Shown here one piece after another: positions 11,047 to 21,119 of a DNA stretch of 64,000 nt (positions are counted from its first letter, which is position 1; the number at the start of each line of letters is the position of its first letter). The notes beneath the pieces were generated by a model. That model did not search any database. It was not told the DNA's origin and saw only the letters and a program-made list of their open reading frames with translations. The position numbers were made by a program, and so were the translations under genes. This stretch comes from Epiperipatus broadwayi (lineage: Eukaryota > Onychophora > Udeonychophora > Euonychophora > Peripatidae), in assembly GCA_028023455.1 (NCBI GenBank), contig JAQFVV010012395.1:618001-682000 (forward strand), given 5' to 3'.

Positions 11047-12313
11047 ATATATATGTATATTTATAAAATAGAAAATCATATAACATTACAATACTAGCCA
11101 AAAAACAAAATTTTACTAAAATTCTTCCACAACCATGGTTTCATTTATTAACAAATAGACCTTTTTCCAGTAAAATTCAACAAGATACATACAACATATA
11201 TATACAAAATAAAATAGCCTTCCCATCATTCATTTCAAAAATCAATTTACTTTAACTTCAAAAGATGTCACATGATCCCATTTCCTATACTAGCACATTA
11301 ATTGTTGATAAACAGAGCAAAACTCTCCATACAGTATTGCCACCTGTGCCAGAGTAATCAATGGATGCCAGAAGGCTTGTGCATAAACTAGTCTGGGGAT
11401 ATTGGATGAGTAGGCATTAGATAGCGATTTTATGCACAAGCCTTCTGGCATCCATTGATTACTCTGTTTGGCACAGGTGGCAATACTATATGGAGAGTTT
11501 TGCTCTGTTTTTCAAAAGATGTCTTCATAAGATTGAAGACCTCAGATTCAAGAAAATTTATCATGGTTGTTTTACTCTTCTTTTTATTTCACTTCTTTCA
11601 GAAAAAGATTAACTTTTGCATTGCCAGATATTTTATGACCTGCGTTTAATTCACAAATAAACCAAGCCAAGTGATATCTATTTTTAACTCTACTCTTATG
11701 AACTTTAATTCTTTATTTAGACTTAATTCACTTCTATAAACTGTATGATAAATGCAAGGAATTAATAGATTTACAACCAAATGACTGTTTTGAAGTAGTT
11801 CCAAACAGTTAATTGATTGTCAATCTAATCCAGTTTATATATATAAGATCAAAGTAAATTAAGTCTTAATGAAAGAATTAAAGTTCATAAGAGTAGAGTT
11901 AAAACTAGATATCATAACTCAGATCGGTATACAGGTTATAAAATATTATTTGACAATGCAGCGATTATCTTTTATGAAAAAAGTGAAATAAAAAATAGAG
12001 TAAAAAAAACTGTTGATAAATTTTCTTGAATCTGAAGCAAACAATCTTATGTAAGACACCCTTAAATGTTAAAGAAAGTTGGTTTTTGAAATGAATGATA
12101 GGAAGGCTATTTTGTTTTATATACATGTATCTTGATGAATTTCACTTGAAAAGATCTATTTGTTAATGGATGAAATCATGGTTGTGGAAGAATTTTAGTA
12201 AAAAAAAATTTTTTTTTTTGAGTAGTATTGTAATGTTATATAATTTTATTTATAATTAGTAATATCGCGATTAAGTCAAATAAATTTTCTACTTTGGGGA
12301 AATATATATGTAT
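11047..12313 (+). mobile_element. Fold-back element; palindrome-plus-tail insertion B
   Basis: Two long arms of about 430 bp face each other around an 88-bp loop (11743-11830). The left arm is 11061-11269 plus 11524-11742, split by a nested insertion. The right arm is 11831-12255. Matching stretches include ACATTACAATACTA in the left arm against TAGTATTGTAATGT in the right, and the long AACTCTACTCTTATGAAC segment. The arms differ by substitutions and small gaps. A 12-bp direct repeat, ATATATATGTAT (11047-11058 and 12302-12313), flanks the element, with a 46-bp tail (12256-12301) only on the right. There is no open frame of note. The repeat is low-complexity, so its bounds are less sure than the arms. 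Confidence 0.62.
11257..11523 (-). mobile_element. Hairpin element nested in the fold-back arm; palindrome-plus-tail insertion C
   Basis: A 13-bp direct repeat, TTCAAAAGATGTC (11257-11269 and 11511-11523), flanks a 241-bp insert. Its arms 11310-11387 and 11429-11510 are nearly perfect complements of about 78 bp with a 41-bp loop, and the palindrome abuts the right repeat. A 40-bp tail (11270-11309) lies at the left, so the element reads on the - strand. Removing the insert and one repeat restores the fold-back arm, which proves it arrived later. A sequence like one arm (AACTCTCCATACAGTA) occurs singly near 26927. Confidence 0.72.
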
Positions 12314-13929
12314 TCTAGTTCGCTTGCATGTGTAGCACAATTGTCCTCAAAGCTGCGTATTATTACCAAATAGATAAATAAGAACCAACGAGCTTAGCAC
12401 TTTCGAAGGGTCCAGCCTTCATAATCATAGCTTGGCCGCTAATATGGTTAACGATATGCAAATTTATGATAAATAAGCTAGACATTCCATTTCCTCGATA
12501 AAGCATAGCATGTGTCCTTCCTGTTTATGGTGTCTTTCTCTCTAGAGATGAAGGCTTCCTTGACTTTTCTTTTGAGTTCATCTCTCTCTCTCTGCACATG
12601 ATTGTGGGGTTATTTGAAATACACTTGTGGTGGCTTGTATTCTGGTGCTGAAAAAAAACCTGAATAGGTGGAAGGATGATTGAGAGCTCTATTGTATGAG
12701 TATTTGTGTTGTGCCAATCGCATGGATGTAAGATGCTCTGCTTTATAGCGGAAGGCAATATTTAATTAATACGTATATTTATATAATGCATATGTTTCTT
12801 TAACTGCATTGTGATTATAGAACTGGCTTAAGAATCTATAATCTAAAATTTGGCCTGCATATAGATAAATGCTGCATGCAAAAATAGCTTGTCTTTGGAT
12901 GCTGATTTATCCACAAAAGCTTATTTATGCATAGTGCCCAAAGAACAATCCATTGAAGATAAATTTTATATGTATAATTCAGCTTTTAAACATGTGTATT
13001 ATATGATTAAAAATGTTTTATAAAAGCTTTATTCCTTACAACCGTATTGTGATCAGATGTTTATACACAAATGCATAATCTGAAAAAAAAAAAGGCATTT
13101 AACAATTGCTGTCTTCATCAAAAGATTTGCCTTTGGATGCATGTAGCATATAATTCTCAAGTAATCAGGATATATTTTAAGTTAGAGTATATTTCTATTA
13201 AATTTCTACTTCTTAATCAGGTTAACATGTGATTCTGTGTAGAGATTATAAAACTCTATACCCAATCTGGAATCAAATTCTGTGAGCAACGAGTAATTAA
13301 TGGATATAAGATGGCAAGACAAAAACATTATCATAATTGATTTTCGGGTAAATTTACTTTATGAGAAGAAAAACAAAAGACCTTAACAAGGACCAATTTC
13401 CTAGAATGGTGTGAAATGTTTATACTACTATTTAGGGTTCACGGAATGCTTATTTATTATAGATTTAGTTCGAGAGTGAAAAAAGATCACTGTTATCATT
13501 GAATAACAAAAAAATATTTTTAGTATAATTTCACTTTTTTTTAATAATTCAGTAATTCTCTATTAAAGATTTATTATTAATATTTTGAAACAGTTATCTC
13601 TAAAAAAAGTTTGTCTTTATCTGCATTTAAAACACTTCATTAAACTGAATTGTTGTATACTGAGACATTGCTCATATTTTGATTCTAATATTATTAATCT
13701 GGAGACATGGTAATCTAAAAAATTAGAAAAAAAAACAACAATGTACTAATCGATGATCAATATAAATAAAATAACCTGCAATATATTAGCTTTCAAAAGA
13801 CAATAAGTTAAGATTTTTGAACCCGATTTGGATTGTTATGAAGGAACACTCATTTGATTATTCATAAATAAAAGCTGTAAAATCAATCAGCTGCTGCTGT
13901 CAATCAATACCTTTCTCTTCAATAACTAA
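12314..13929. other. No recognised gene
   Basis: A less AT-rich patch at 12490-12760 holds a 77-codon - strand frame that I cannot assign. The remainder is AT-rich with homopolymer runs. Confidence 0.35.
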
Positions 13930-16080
13930 AGTTTCTGAGGAGTTGGATAGAATGCATTCCAAGGGAGTGATGGAACAGATATAGCATTCTGGGCTGGCTA
14001 ATTCAAAAGTACCTATTATTAAACCAATAGAGAGAGATACTTTTTAAAACAAGGCCTTACCTTTCAATAATTACACTACCACCACGCCTCTTGTTGATTA
14101 AACAAGTATTTTCTATTTTAGCTGGAGGCAGGGTATTTTTTAAAAATAGACATGCTTACTTTCAATTACCAGATGATGATGCCTCCAAAGCATTAGCATA
14201 AGAGGTTTTATAAAATTAAATGATGGTCATTTGGTATTTCTGTGACTCCAGTTCATATTCCAGCAAGTAGTTGATCAATCTGCAACCGGAATTTCAGGGA
14301 CCATTTCATATTTTTATGTTTTCCTGCTAGAGGATGAAGCAAGAAGCAATTCATGGAACCCACATCAATACTTTTAAACAAATTCATGGAAAAAGGAATT
14401 AAAATAAATCCTAAAAAAATGTGTTTGAAGCTAAGGAAAAACTTGGATTCACAGTTACAATGCAAAGTATTCCCACTAACAAAAGGGAATTTAAGGCATT
14501 CCTTGGATTTGTCAACTATGGGAGCTTCATTTGGCATAAAACCATTATATCGACTGCTAGTTAAAGGAGAATGGACGTGGGGTATGCAACAAATTCAAGC
14601 TTTTGATAAGCATTAATAACTAATCCAACCGACTAACCCATTATGATCCACATATGGAATTAACACTAATACAAACAGACTAAACCACTATGACCCAAAT
14701 ATGGAATTAACCTTAATACGTGACACTTCACCAATCAACATTGAAGTAGTTTTCACCCATGGTACTAAAAATGGGAGTGATCCATCTACTGCCTTCACTT
14801 TTTGTATACTGACAGGCTGAAAAAAATTTGCTCTCAAATAAAGAGGCCCTAATCTTGGTAGCACGTGTTAAAAAATTCTATCAAGGTATCTGAAAGATCA
14901 CTTTTTAAACTGATTATAAACCTTTATTAATATATTCAATTCCAAAAGAGGGTTACCATAGTATGTCTCATTTTATATGCTAATATAGTGTAATTTGATG
15001 CCAAAAGAGGTCTACCATAGCATGTCTTCTCTCATATGCTAATATAGTTTAATTTACTGAGTGCATCTAGCTTTAAATACTATGTAGAAGGCAAAAAAAT
15101 CCCATATGTGATATGCACTCAGTATATTATCAGATAAAAATAAAAGACATAAGTTAAATACAAAGAGGAATCATTTTAGAAAATAATAACTAAATAAATA
15201 ATAAAGTAATAGCTCACTGGACATAAAGTGAACAAAGTATCAACTTCTGAATAAATGGATATGCCCAAAGTGGCACACTATGTTTAGATACTTTGTCAAC
15301 AGGCAGCTGGACTCTGGGAAAATATGTACCAAGATCATGCTGGATCTTGGAAGGCCAAAATATTTCTAAATGGTTAGTAATAGTTATTGTTCCCAACTTC
15401 GACATCTCAACCATGATTGACTCTGAAAAAAAATATTTGGACCTCAAGGTCTTCCTTTGACCATTGTTACAAGAATAAAAGACTTTTATGCAAATAATGA
15501 AATTAATCATACATTGACACCACCATTTCTTTTCAAAGAGCAATGAACAAGCTGAATATTTGGTGCAAGAGGACAAAAAAAAACTTGCAGAAGAAAACAA
15601 GAAAGGATTGGAGCCTGCAAGTAGCAAATTCAAAACACAACCTTGCCGTTCAAGATAAAACTCCAGCTGGAATAATGAATCATAGTTTGAGAACCAAGTT
15701 ATCCAGTCTCAAATCTAAATGTATTATAAAAAAATACAAAAACCAAACTGCAATTGCAATCACTTCAAATTGGTACAAAGATTTTGTGTTAAATTTACCT
15801 TGACAAAAGCTGCATCCCAATTACAATTGTGTCCATGAAGGTCAATTTCATAAAAAGCAGGAGGATCAACTTCATGTCGAACTTCAGCTAGCCAGAAATA
15901 TCCAGCAGTAAAACAGGACAGCCAAACTCATAAAACAGCAAATAACAATTCCTCCAGAGGATAGTAAAAGCCAGCATATACCAAAGTTTTGCTAACACCT
16001 GAATTAGGGATAATGACCATTTATTACACTAGGAAGGAGGACAACCTAATCACTATTAAAAGAACCAGCAAAAGATATAG
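13930..16080 (+). pseudogene. Ty3-type pol polyprotein remnant (RT, RNase H, integrase)
   Basis: Reading across frames shows, in order: ELDRMHSKGVMEQ (start of RT, near 13940); AGG-F-HAYFQLPDD-SK (14115-14185, the DLSHAYxQxPxDE region, with its acidic residue degraded); an EFKAFLGFVNY segment near 14490 and PLYRLLVKGEWTWG near 14550 (RT connection); an RNase H stretch with GTKNGSDPSTAFTF (14760-14810); integrase-like FGPQGLPLTIVT near 15440 and INHTLTPPF near 15510; and a TPAGIMNHSLRTKLSSL segment (15660-15710) like the end of integrase. Many stops and frameshifts show it is inactive. The RNase H part holds a tandem duplication at 14937-15055. Confidence 0.72.
14937..15055 (+). repeat. Tandem duplication inside the Ty3 RNase H remnant
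   Basis: A unit of about 60 bp (CCAAAAGAGG ... ATGCTAATATAGT) occurs twice in a row, about 14940-14998 and 14999-15055, with roughly 15% difference. It duplicates the NPKRGLP-like segment of the protein. Confidence 0.7.
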
Positions 16081-16148
16081 AAAACTGCCAAAGCATCTAT
16101 TACAGTAGGACAAAATAAGTGACCTGTTTCATCTTGTGATGGAGGGGA

Positions 16149-16518
16149 TGTTGTTAATCTGGTTCACTCCTTTAAAAAAATGAATTCCTCATTTGGATTC
16201 GGCAAACAGGAAATGAATTACCATCAAATAATGTATGTAATCAAAAAAAATCAATCAAAATAACAGGTGAATTAGCATATTCTCATATTTCTCATATGAT
16301 AGTTTGTTCCCATTGTTCTTTAAAAGATATAGGCTATTTATTGATCTTGCTTGATTTATGGCTATGGCTGTTCTAGAAGCACAAATATTAGTACACAATT
16401 TAGAAAACAACTTCTGGTCTGATGAAGGGTATTGTGAAAGAACTTTTATAATTGTTATGTGAGGTTATCCATTAATTCACAATAAAGTGCTTAAAATACT
16501 AACTCAGGTTTACCTTCA
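16149..16518 (+). repeat. 3' LTR of the Ty3 remnant
   Basis: It begins TG and ends CA, directly follows a polypurine tract, and contains AATAAA at 16481-16486 shortly before the end. No matching 5' LTR is in the window, so the bounds rest on these signals alone. Confidence 0.6.
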
Positions 16519-16799
16519 TTAAATATAACATTAGCTTTACTTATCACCACAAATTTTAATTCATAACAAAGCAAATATAAATAGATAATTATTGTGAACT
16601 GACTACTTATTTATTAACAAAGTTATACTCATATGTGTGTATGTACAGGCTAGTCAATATAGGCAGTGTTGAGTCATTTTAGAAATAATTATACTCAGAA
16701 AAAGAAATAGCCTTAACTGCAAGTAACATTTTAATTTGCATTATAATAATGCCTAACAATATGTAAATTAGTAAAGTTAATAAAATGCCTGCAGAACTT

Positions 16800-17080
16800 C
16801 TAATGAGAATGCAAAATGGAGAAAAAAAAAAACAGACTAATGAAACTCAGAGTAGACAACTGATAATGCGATTGCAGACTTGTATTAGCAGTAGAAAGAG
16901 CTTAGGTGAATTCTAATTAGACTGATTCAGAGATGTAAGAAATAACGTGCTTATTAGAAAATTGCTAGTGAATGACCATCTGACATTACAGAAGTAAATG
17001 AAGCATATAGTTTTAGTAATTCATGGAGTTAAAAGATGAGCTCTAACTATATATTTGTTTTCAACTAGCCAGTTGTCATT
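16800..17080 (+). pseudogene. Possible Ty3-type gag fragment
   Basis: Around 16910-17000 one frame reads RDVRNNVLIRKLLVNDHLTL, close to the RDRxVxGIxDxxIxKRLLxExxLTL block of Ty3 capsid proteins, with stops on both sides. The similarity is short and the call is tentative. It could belong with the Ty3 remnant just upstream or with another element. Confidence 0.3.
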
Positions 17081-17334
17081 TGAATTAATAACCCTAATTA
17101 CTAATATATATAATTTTTGGGTGGATAAATTCATTAAATTATTTATTGAAACTTGTGTGTATAAAAATTTAGGTTATAAATTGTAGAGTTGTTAGATTAT
17201 AGTCTGGTCTCGTGCATAGTAATCAATCAAGAAACTGGTAGAATCTAGATTTTTTTTTGAAAACTATAATTTCATAGACTCTCAATACTAATTGTTTATT
17301 CAAATTAAGGACTTAATTTGTGCAATAAAATTTC

Positions 17335-17479
17335 AATATAAATAATATAATTTATCCAAACTTCAAACACTTTTAGCAAACTTTATTTGCTAAAAGTGTT
17401 TGAAGTTTGGATAAATTATATTTATATGATACTGCGGCAGACATAAAGAAAAATGTGATTTTGGTAATATAAATAATAT
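17335..17479 (+). mobile_element. Perfect 37-bp hairpin; palindrome-plus-tail insertion D
   Basis: The arms 17344-17380 and 17386-17422 are exact complements of 37 bp around a 5-base loop (CTTTA). A 14-bp direct repeat, AATATAAATAATAT (17335-17348 and 17466-17479), flanks the unit. The palindrome touches the left repeat. A 43-bp tail (17423-17465), with GACATAAAGAAAAATGTGAT, separates it from the right repeat. Transcribed, this would fold into a pre-miRNA-sized hairpin, but nothing shows that it is processed. Confidence 0.68.
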
Positions 17480-18385
17480 TCATAAAAGCAAATTAATAGC
17501 GATAACTGTATAATAAATTGAAATGACATAAATTCCGAACATAGTATTAGAAATATTCATTCCTCGGTGGTTATACAACGTAAAAAGGCGCTCGAACAGT
17601 GAATTTGTAGTGTTTGTAATACCTATTTGTTAGCATGTTATTATAAATGTATGCGCGGTATATGGCATTTTTAATTTGCAAATAATACTATTTTAAAATA
17701 TATAACTTGTATTCAAAAAGATGTCAATTGAAATTAAACTACTGGAAAAACTGTGAAGAAAAATATAGATAAATTAAATGAAGCTATGACAGTGAAGAAA
17801 GACGTAATAAGGTGAAAAAATAATACGTAATAAGATGAAAAAATAATAATTACGTTTGTTAAGTACAGTATTATTGGTTAATAAATGTTGTCATGAATGC
17901 TTTGTTTGGTTAAATAAAGTTTCTGAAGAATTATCTTTATACTTATAAACACACATACAAGTAATGCTAATATAACAAAAATATGAAAAGTCATAGTTCT
18001 CAAATTAATTTTAGAATGAAGAAATGCACGACGGATCTATCACGCAAAAAGGAAAAACAAATTTGATAACTTTTTTTTTTCACTGATTCTCAAATGGAAT
18101 TTAATTAAATAAAATTAAAAAAACGTTAATTCGCATGACAAAATGTATATAATTTTGCTTGACAATATAATGTTACACTTTTGAACATAATTAATGAAAC
18201 TTTTAAATAAGCTCACATTGATATCTCAATTCTTAATAATTTAAATAATAAACATTTCCGCATTTAAATAATGCCAGTAACTGATTACTTTTATCTAGCA
18301 ACACTGTAAATATTACAAAGAAAAATGGACTATAATAAGGAAAATCAAATGAAATTTCAAAAAATATAGACTAATATACTCATAC
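17480..18385. other. No gene seen; upstream flank of the SR gene
   Basis: AT-rich sequence. A patch near 17560-17670 has several CpG (GCGCTCG, TATGCGCGG), unlike its surroundings, but no coding frame. Confidence 0.35.
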
Positions 18386-18480
18386 CTCTCGCTTTGCGAG
18401 ATGACGACTAATGAAAGATATGATTACTAAAAATTTTATGTTTGAGATAATTGCGACCTCTAGTGTCAATCCTTCTTTTC
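18386..18480 (-). other. Candidate 5' UTR exon of a divergent gene
   Basis: On the - strand GCGAGAG is followed by GTATGAGT, a near-ideal 5' splice donor (exon end at 18386). The exon body carries a CpG-containing stem (TCTCGC, TTT, GCGAGA) and no ATG, so it would be untranslated. It lies about 300 bp upstream of the SR gene start and points away from it, as in head-to-head promoters. The exon's 5' limit is a guess. The next exon could be the 6.2-6.4 kb one. Confidence 0.28.
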
Positions 18481-18687
18481 TTTGCCTAGAAGAATATTTG
18501 TGGTATTTTGATATTTAAAATTTCCCTTGTTTTTTGTTTTTATTTTTTTAAAAAGGAAACAATTATTTAATTAAAGGTATTTTTTTACAAATTTAGACAA
18601 CGTAAGTGTTTTTTGATTTTCCCTTTTTTAAATAAATAGTTATGAAAAACGCTAATATTAAACATTGACATGTTTGTATTCTTAATC

Positions 18688-18700
18688 GTCGCCATTTTAG
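18688..18700 (-). promoter_or_regulatory. YY1/Pho-like site in the SR-gene promoter region
   Basis: GTCGCCATTTTAG is the reverse complement of AAAATGGCGAC, a close match to the YY1 family site (AANATGGCGGC). YY1 sites often sit near the start sites of housekeeping promoters. It is about 85 bp upstream of the ATG, in 5' UTR or core promoter position. This is motif evidence only. Confidence 0.35.
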
Positions 18701-18781
18701 CTTCATAATATTTTTAACGTTTTTTGTTAACTGATTTCATTTTATTCCAGTTTTGTTTTATGTAATTCAAGAAACTTTAAA

Positions 18782-18828
18782 ATGCCTCGTGATAGGTCAA
18801 GAAGCCCAACAGCATCCAAGAGACGAAG
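18782..18828 (+). CDS. SR-rich protein gene, first coding exon
   Basis: The ATG at 18782 (context TTTAAAATGCC) opens the frame MPRDRSRSPTASKRR, then splits a codon after AG at a good donor, CGAAG followed by GTAAGA (GT at 18829-18830). The RSRSP start is typical of nuclear RS-domain proteins of pre-mRNA splicing, which bind spliceosome partners and are phosphorylated by SR kinases. The 47 coding bases leave phase 2, which exon 2 at 54408 completes as AGA (Arg). I cannot name the gene, since many splicing factors begin with RS repeats. Stops in the AT-rich flank mark the upstream limit. Confidence 0.68.
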
Positions 18829-18839
18829 GTAAGATGAAA

Positions 18840-19499
18840 ATATTTTTTAATTTTTTTTTTTTTTTTTTATTAGTTACAGGCCCTTTTCGTAGTCCTGTAA
18901 AAAAAATTTTCTAATTCTATTCATTCTTAAGAAATTATATCACCTAGCTAAATTTATTCTCTTAGATATAAATATCTTCTTTTGCAAATCTAATAAGTTA
19001 TTGTTTATTTTGCCTATTTGTTCTCGATAAGATATCGGGCTTCTCTTTTTATACGTTATATCGGAATTTATTTTTACAAATTGGTAATTTTTCTCAACAA
19101 ATTCTTGGTTGGTAATTTATAAAATGTTTAACTTTAAAAATTGCGCACTATCTTGAAGCCCCTAACTTTTTTATTAAGGTTTAATCTCATTGAATTGCCA
19201 TTGGAGATAATAAAATATGAAACATTAATTAAATATTTTTAGTAATTATGAAATTTTATTTAAATAATGAAATTCATTCTTTTTTTTTTCTTAAAATGGA
19301 TTGGAAACATTTTTTTTTATAAGAGTATTTATTTATCGTTGAAATAACGTGTTGGCATCTAGCAAACTCAGTTTAGCGAGATCAAGTACAGTTCGCATTT
19401 CATCTAGTAATTACAAAAGTATGGCTGTGTTTTCATAAGTACATATACCTTTAAGGTCTTATATTTTTAAATATTCTATGGATTCTTATTAGTTTCCCA
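18840..19499. other. Intronic AT-rich DNA, nothing recognised
   Basis: Homopolymer-rich sequence right after the first donor. No frames or repeats stand out. Confidence 0.4.
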
Positions 19500-19506
19500 T
19501 AGGTTT

Positions 19507-19980
19507 AATAGTTTCACAAAACAACATTAACAGGAAACCCACAAAATAAAACCATATTACAATGTGAGTGATTTAAAAATGTTTGCCATTTTCAGCCTAT
19601 TATGAGATAGATATATTACATGGTAAGTATTATGAGATAGATATATCTTCTTCAGAGCGATTTTCTCTTCATCTAGAAACAAAATTACTTCAACTTAACA
19701 TTAAGGTTTATCAACATGAAAAGTGGAGATCCTTTACAAATTAATCGTTCAGCATAATTTTCATAGTTTCGCAAAACAAAATGTTAACAGGAAGCCCACA
19801 AAATAAAACCATGTTACAATATAAGTAATTTAAAACTGTCAATTTCAGCCTATTAGGAAATACCTATATACTCAGCAGAGCGATTTTCTCTTTATCTAGG
19901 AAACAACAAAATCCAATTTAACATTAAAGTTTATCAAAATCTAAAGTGGAGATCCTTTACAAATTAATTGTTCAGCATAT
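19507..19980 (+). repeat. Tandem duplication, unit about 256 bp
   Basis: The segment from ATAGTTTCACAAAAC (19507) to about 19755 recurs from ATAGTTTCGCAAAAC (19764) to about 19980, with shared blocks such as AGAGCGATTTTCTCTT and GTGGAGATCCTTTACAAATT. Divergence is perhaps 10-15%. The second copy runs into the Jockey endonuclease remnant, so the unit may be part of that element's 5' region. Confidence 0.7.
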
Positions 19981-20290
19981 TCCTGGATATACATTGATTA
20001 GTAATGGAATACATTGTGATTATGGAATGACTATTTTTGTTTCAAACCATGTCCTATAAATCATACAACTTGCATTGATAGTTCAAATGATAATGCAATT
20101 GTAATTCAGATAATTTTTATATATGCAATATTTACAAACCTCCCACTAACCATACTCTCATTTTCCAGAATACATTCTGTATTTATAAATTTCAATTCTC
20201 ATGATAAACTTTGGGGATATGAAATGAGGATTGAGCAGATTGTTAGCTTTTAAAATGAAAGAATTTAAATAAATTCATAACTACCAGAAA
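19960..20290 (+). pseudogene. Jockey-type LINE endonuclease (APE) remnant
   Basis: Frames across the region give IPGYTLISNGIHCDYGM, then an IIFIYAIFTN segment and INFNSHDKLWGYEM near 20190-20230. These match the Jockey endonuclease blocks PGYxxxxxxRxxxxGG, the (I/V)xNxYxPP block and GDFNxHHxxWGY. The nuclease nicks DNA to prime reverse transcription. Stops and lost catalytic residues (GDFN has become INFN) mark it dead. Confidence 0.55.
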
Positions 20291-20544
20291 GTTCATCTTT
20301 CATGGATATCAGAAGCAATTCATTCCAAGTTGTACAAAACTAGCAGTGATATTTATAGGCAATTTTTGTCTACTAGTGATCTGAAAAATGCTGACAAACT
20401 TGTAAAATCACTATAATGCTGGAAAATAACAGTGGAGAGAGCCCATGGGGAAGCAAAATTTTACGTAATATAATCATAAGATCTGGTCACTTTTATGAAT
20501 GCTTGGTGGATGTAAAAGTATTTCTAAAAAAACTACTACTGTCA

Positions 20545-21030
20545 ATGAGGTCGCCACTTGTATATTAGGTTTGAGTTAATATATGATAATAGTAAGGAAA
20601 GTAGTTTATTGTTTAAGGCTCGAACGGGATCTTTAGCTACAAAAGAATATACATGTAAATGGAAAAATATGGGTGATTTATTTTGTAAATTATGTAAGGA
20701 AGGAATTGAAAATATTAGGCATTTGTTAATTGAATGTAAATGTTTGAAAACAGAAAGGGTACATATAATGAAGTTGTGGAAAAATAAATATGAAAAGAGT
20801 GATTATACAGAAAGTGAATTATTGGTTTTTATGCTGGGTTTGGGAAAAGATAAGGGGGATTTAGATATAAAGGTTATAGAGTTGACAAAAATTATGTTGT
20901 GGAAATGGGATAGAGCAGATTATGGGTAAATTTAGAGTGGGGAATGTAAAAGAAAGTGTCTAACAGGTTTATCTGGACATAATTGCTGAGATATTCTTGA
21001 CTTCGTTTAAGGAGAAGCCATAATACATCA
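20545..21030 (+). mobile_element. 3' end of another LINE with CATCA-type tail
   Basis: An open frame of 123 codons (20558-20929) ends in a Cys/His pattern, FCKLCKEGIENIRHLLIEC, like the zinc-knuckle C-terminus of several non-LTR ORF2 proteins, with the RTG-L segment before it (KARTGSLATKEYTCKW). After the stop, about 80 bp of 3' UTR lead to the microsatellite CATCACATCACATCA at 21013-21030, a usual LINE terminus. It sits between the EN and RT parts of the Jockey remnant, so it inserted there. The open frame suggests it is younger than its host element. The clade is uncertain and no target repeat was identified. Confidence 0.5.
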
Positions 21031-21119
21031 CATCACATCAAACCTAAGATTAATAGAATGAGAAAAGTTATTATTAGATTGGAATTGCAAACTTTTTTCG
21101 CAATGTTTCACTAATATCT

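Larger units (their letters stand above)
13930..16518 (+). mobile_element. 5'-truncated Ty3-type LTR retrotransposon with 3' LTR
   Basis: Broken pol domains run in the usual Ty3 order, RT, RNase H, then integrase, and are followed by a purine-rich tract (GATGGAGGGGA, 16137-16148). A 370-bp LTR follows, starting TGTTGTTAATC at 16149 and ending CCTTCA at 16518, with AATAAA at 16481. No 5' LTR, gag or protease was found upstream, so the left part is missing or too decayed to see. Confidence 0.72.

Noticed and set aside
12540-12758. Possible coding exon in a GC-richer patch
   Set aside because: A frame is open but lacks similarity, a clear start or splice context.
14253-14537. 94-codon frame on the - strand
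   Set aside because: Antisense shadow of Ty3 RT coding sequence on the + strand.
15214-15633. 139-codon frame on the - strand, one of the longest in the region
   Set aside because: The + strand carries the integrase remnant here; the - strand product resembles nothing.
16417-16440. CTGATGA followed by GAAA, the conserved words of a hammerhead ribozyme
   Set aside because: No stem II forms between the words and no cleavage-site helix is present; it lies in a Ty3 LTR and looks coincidental.
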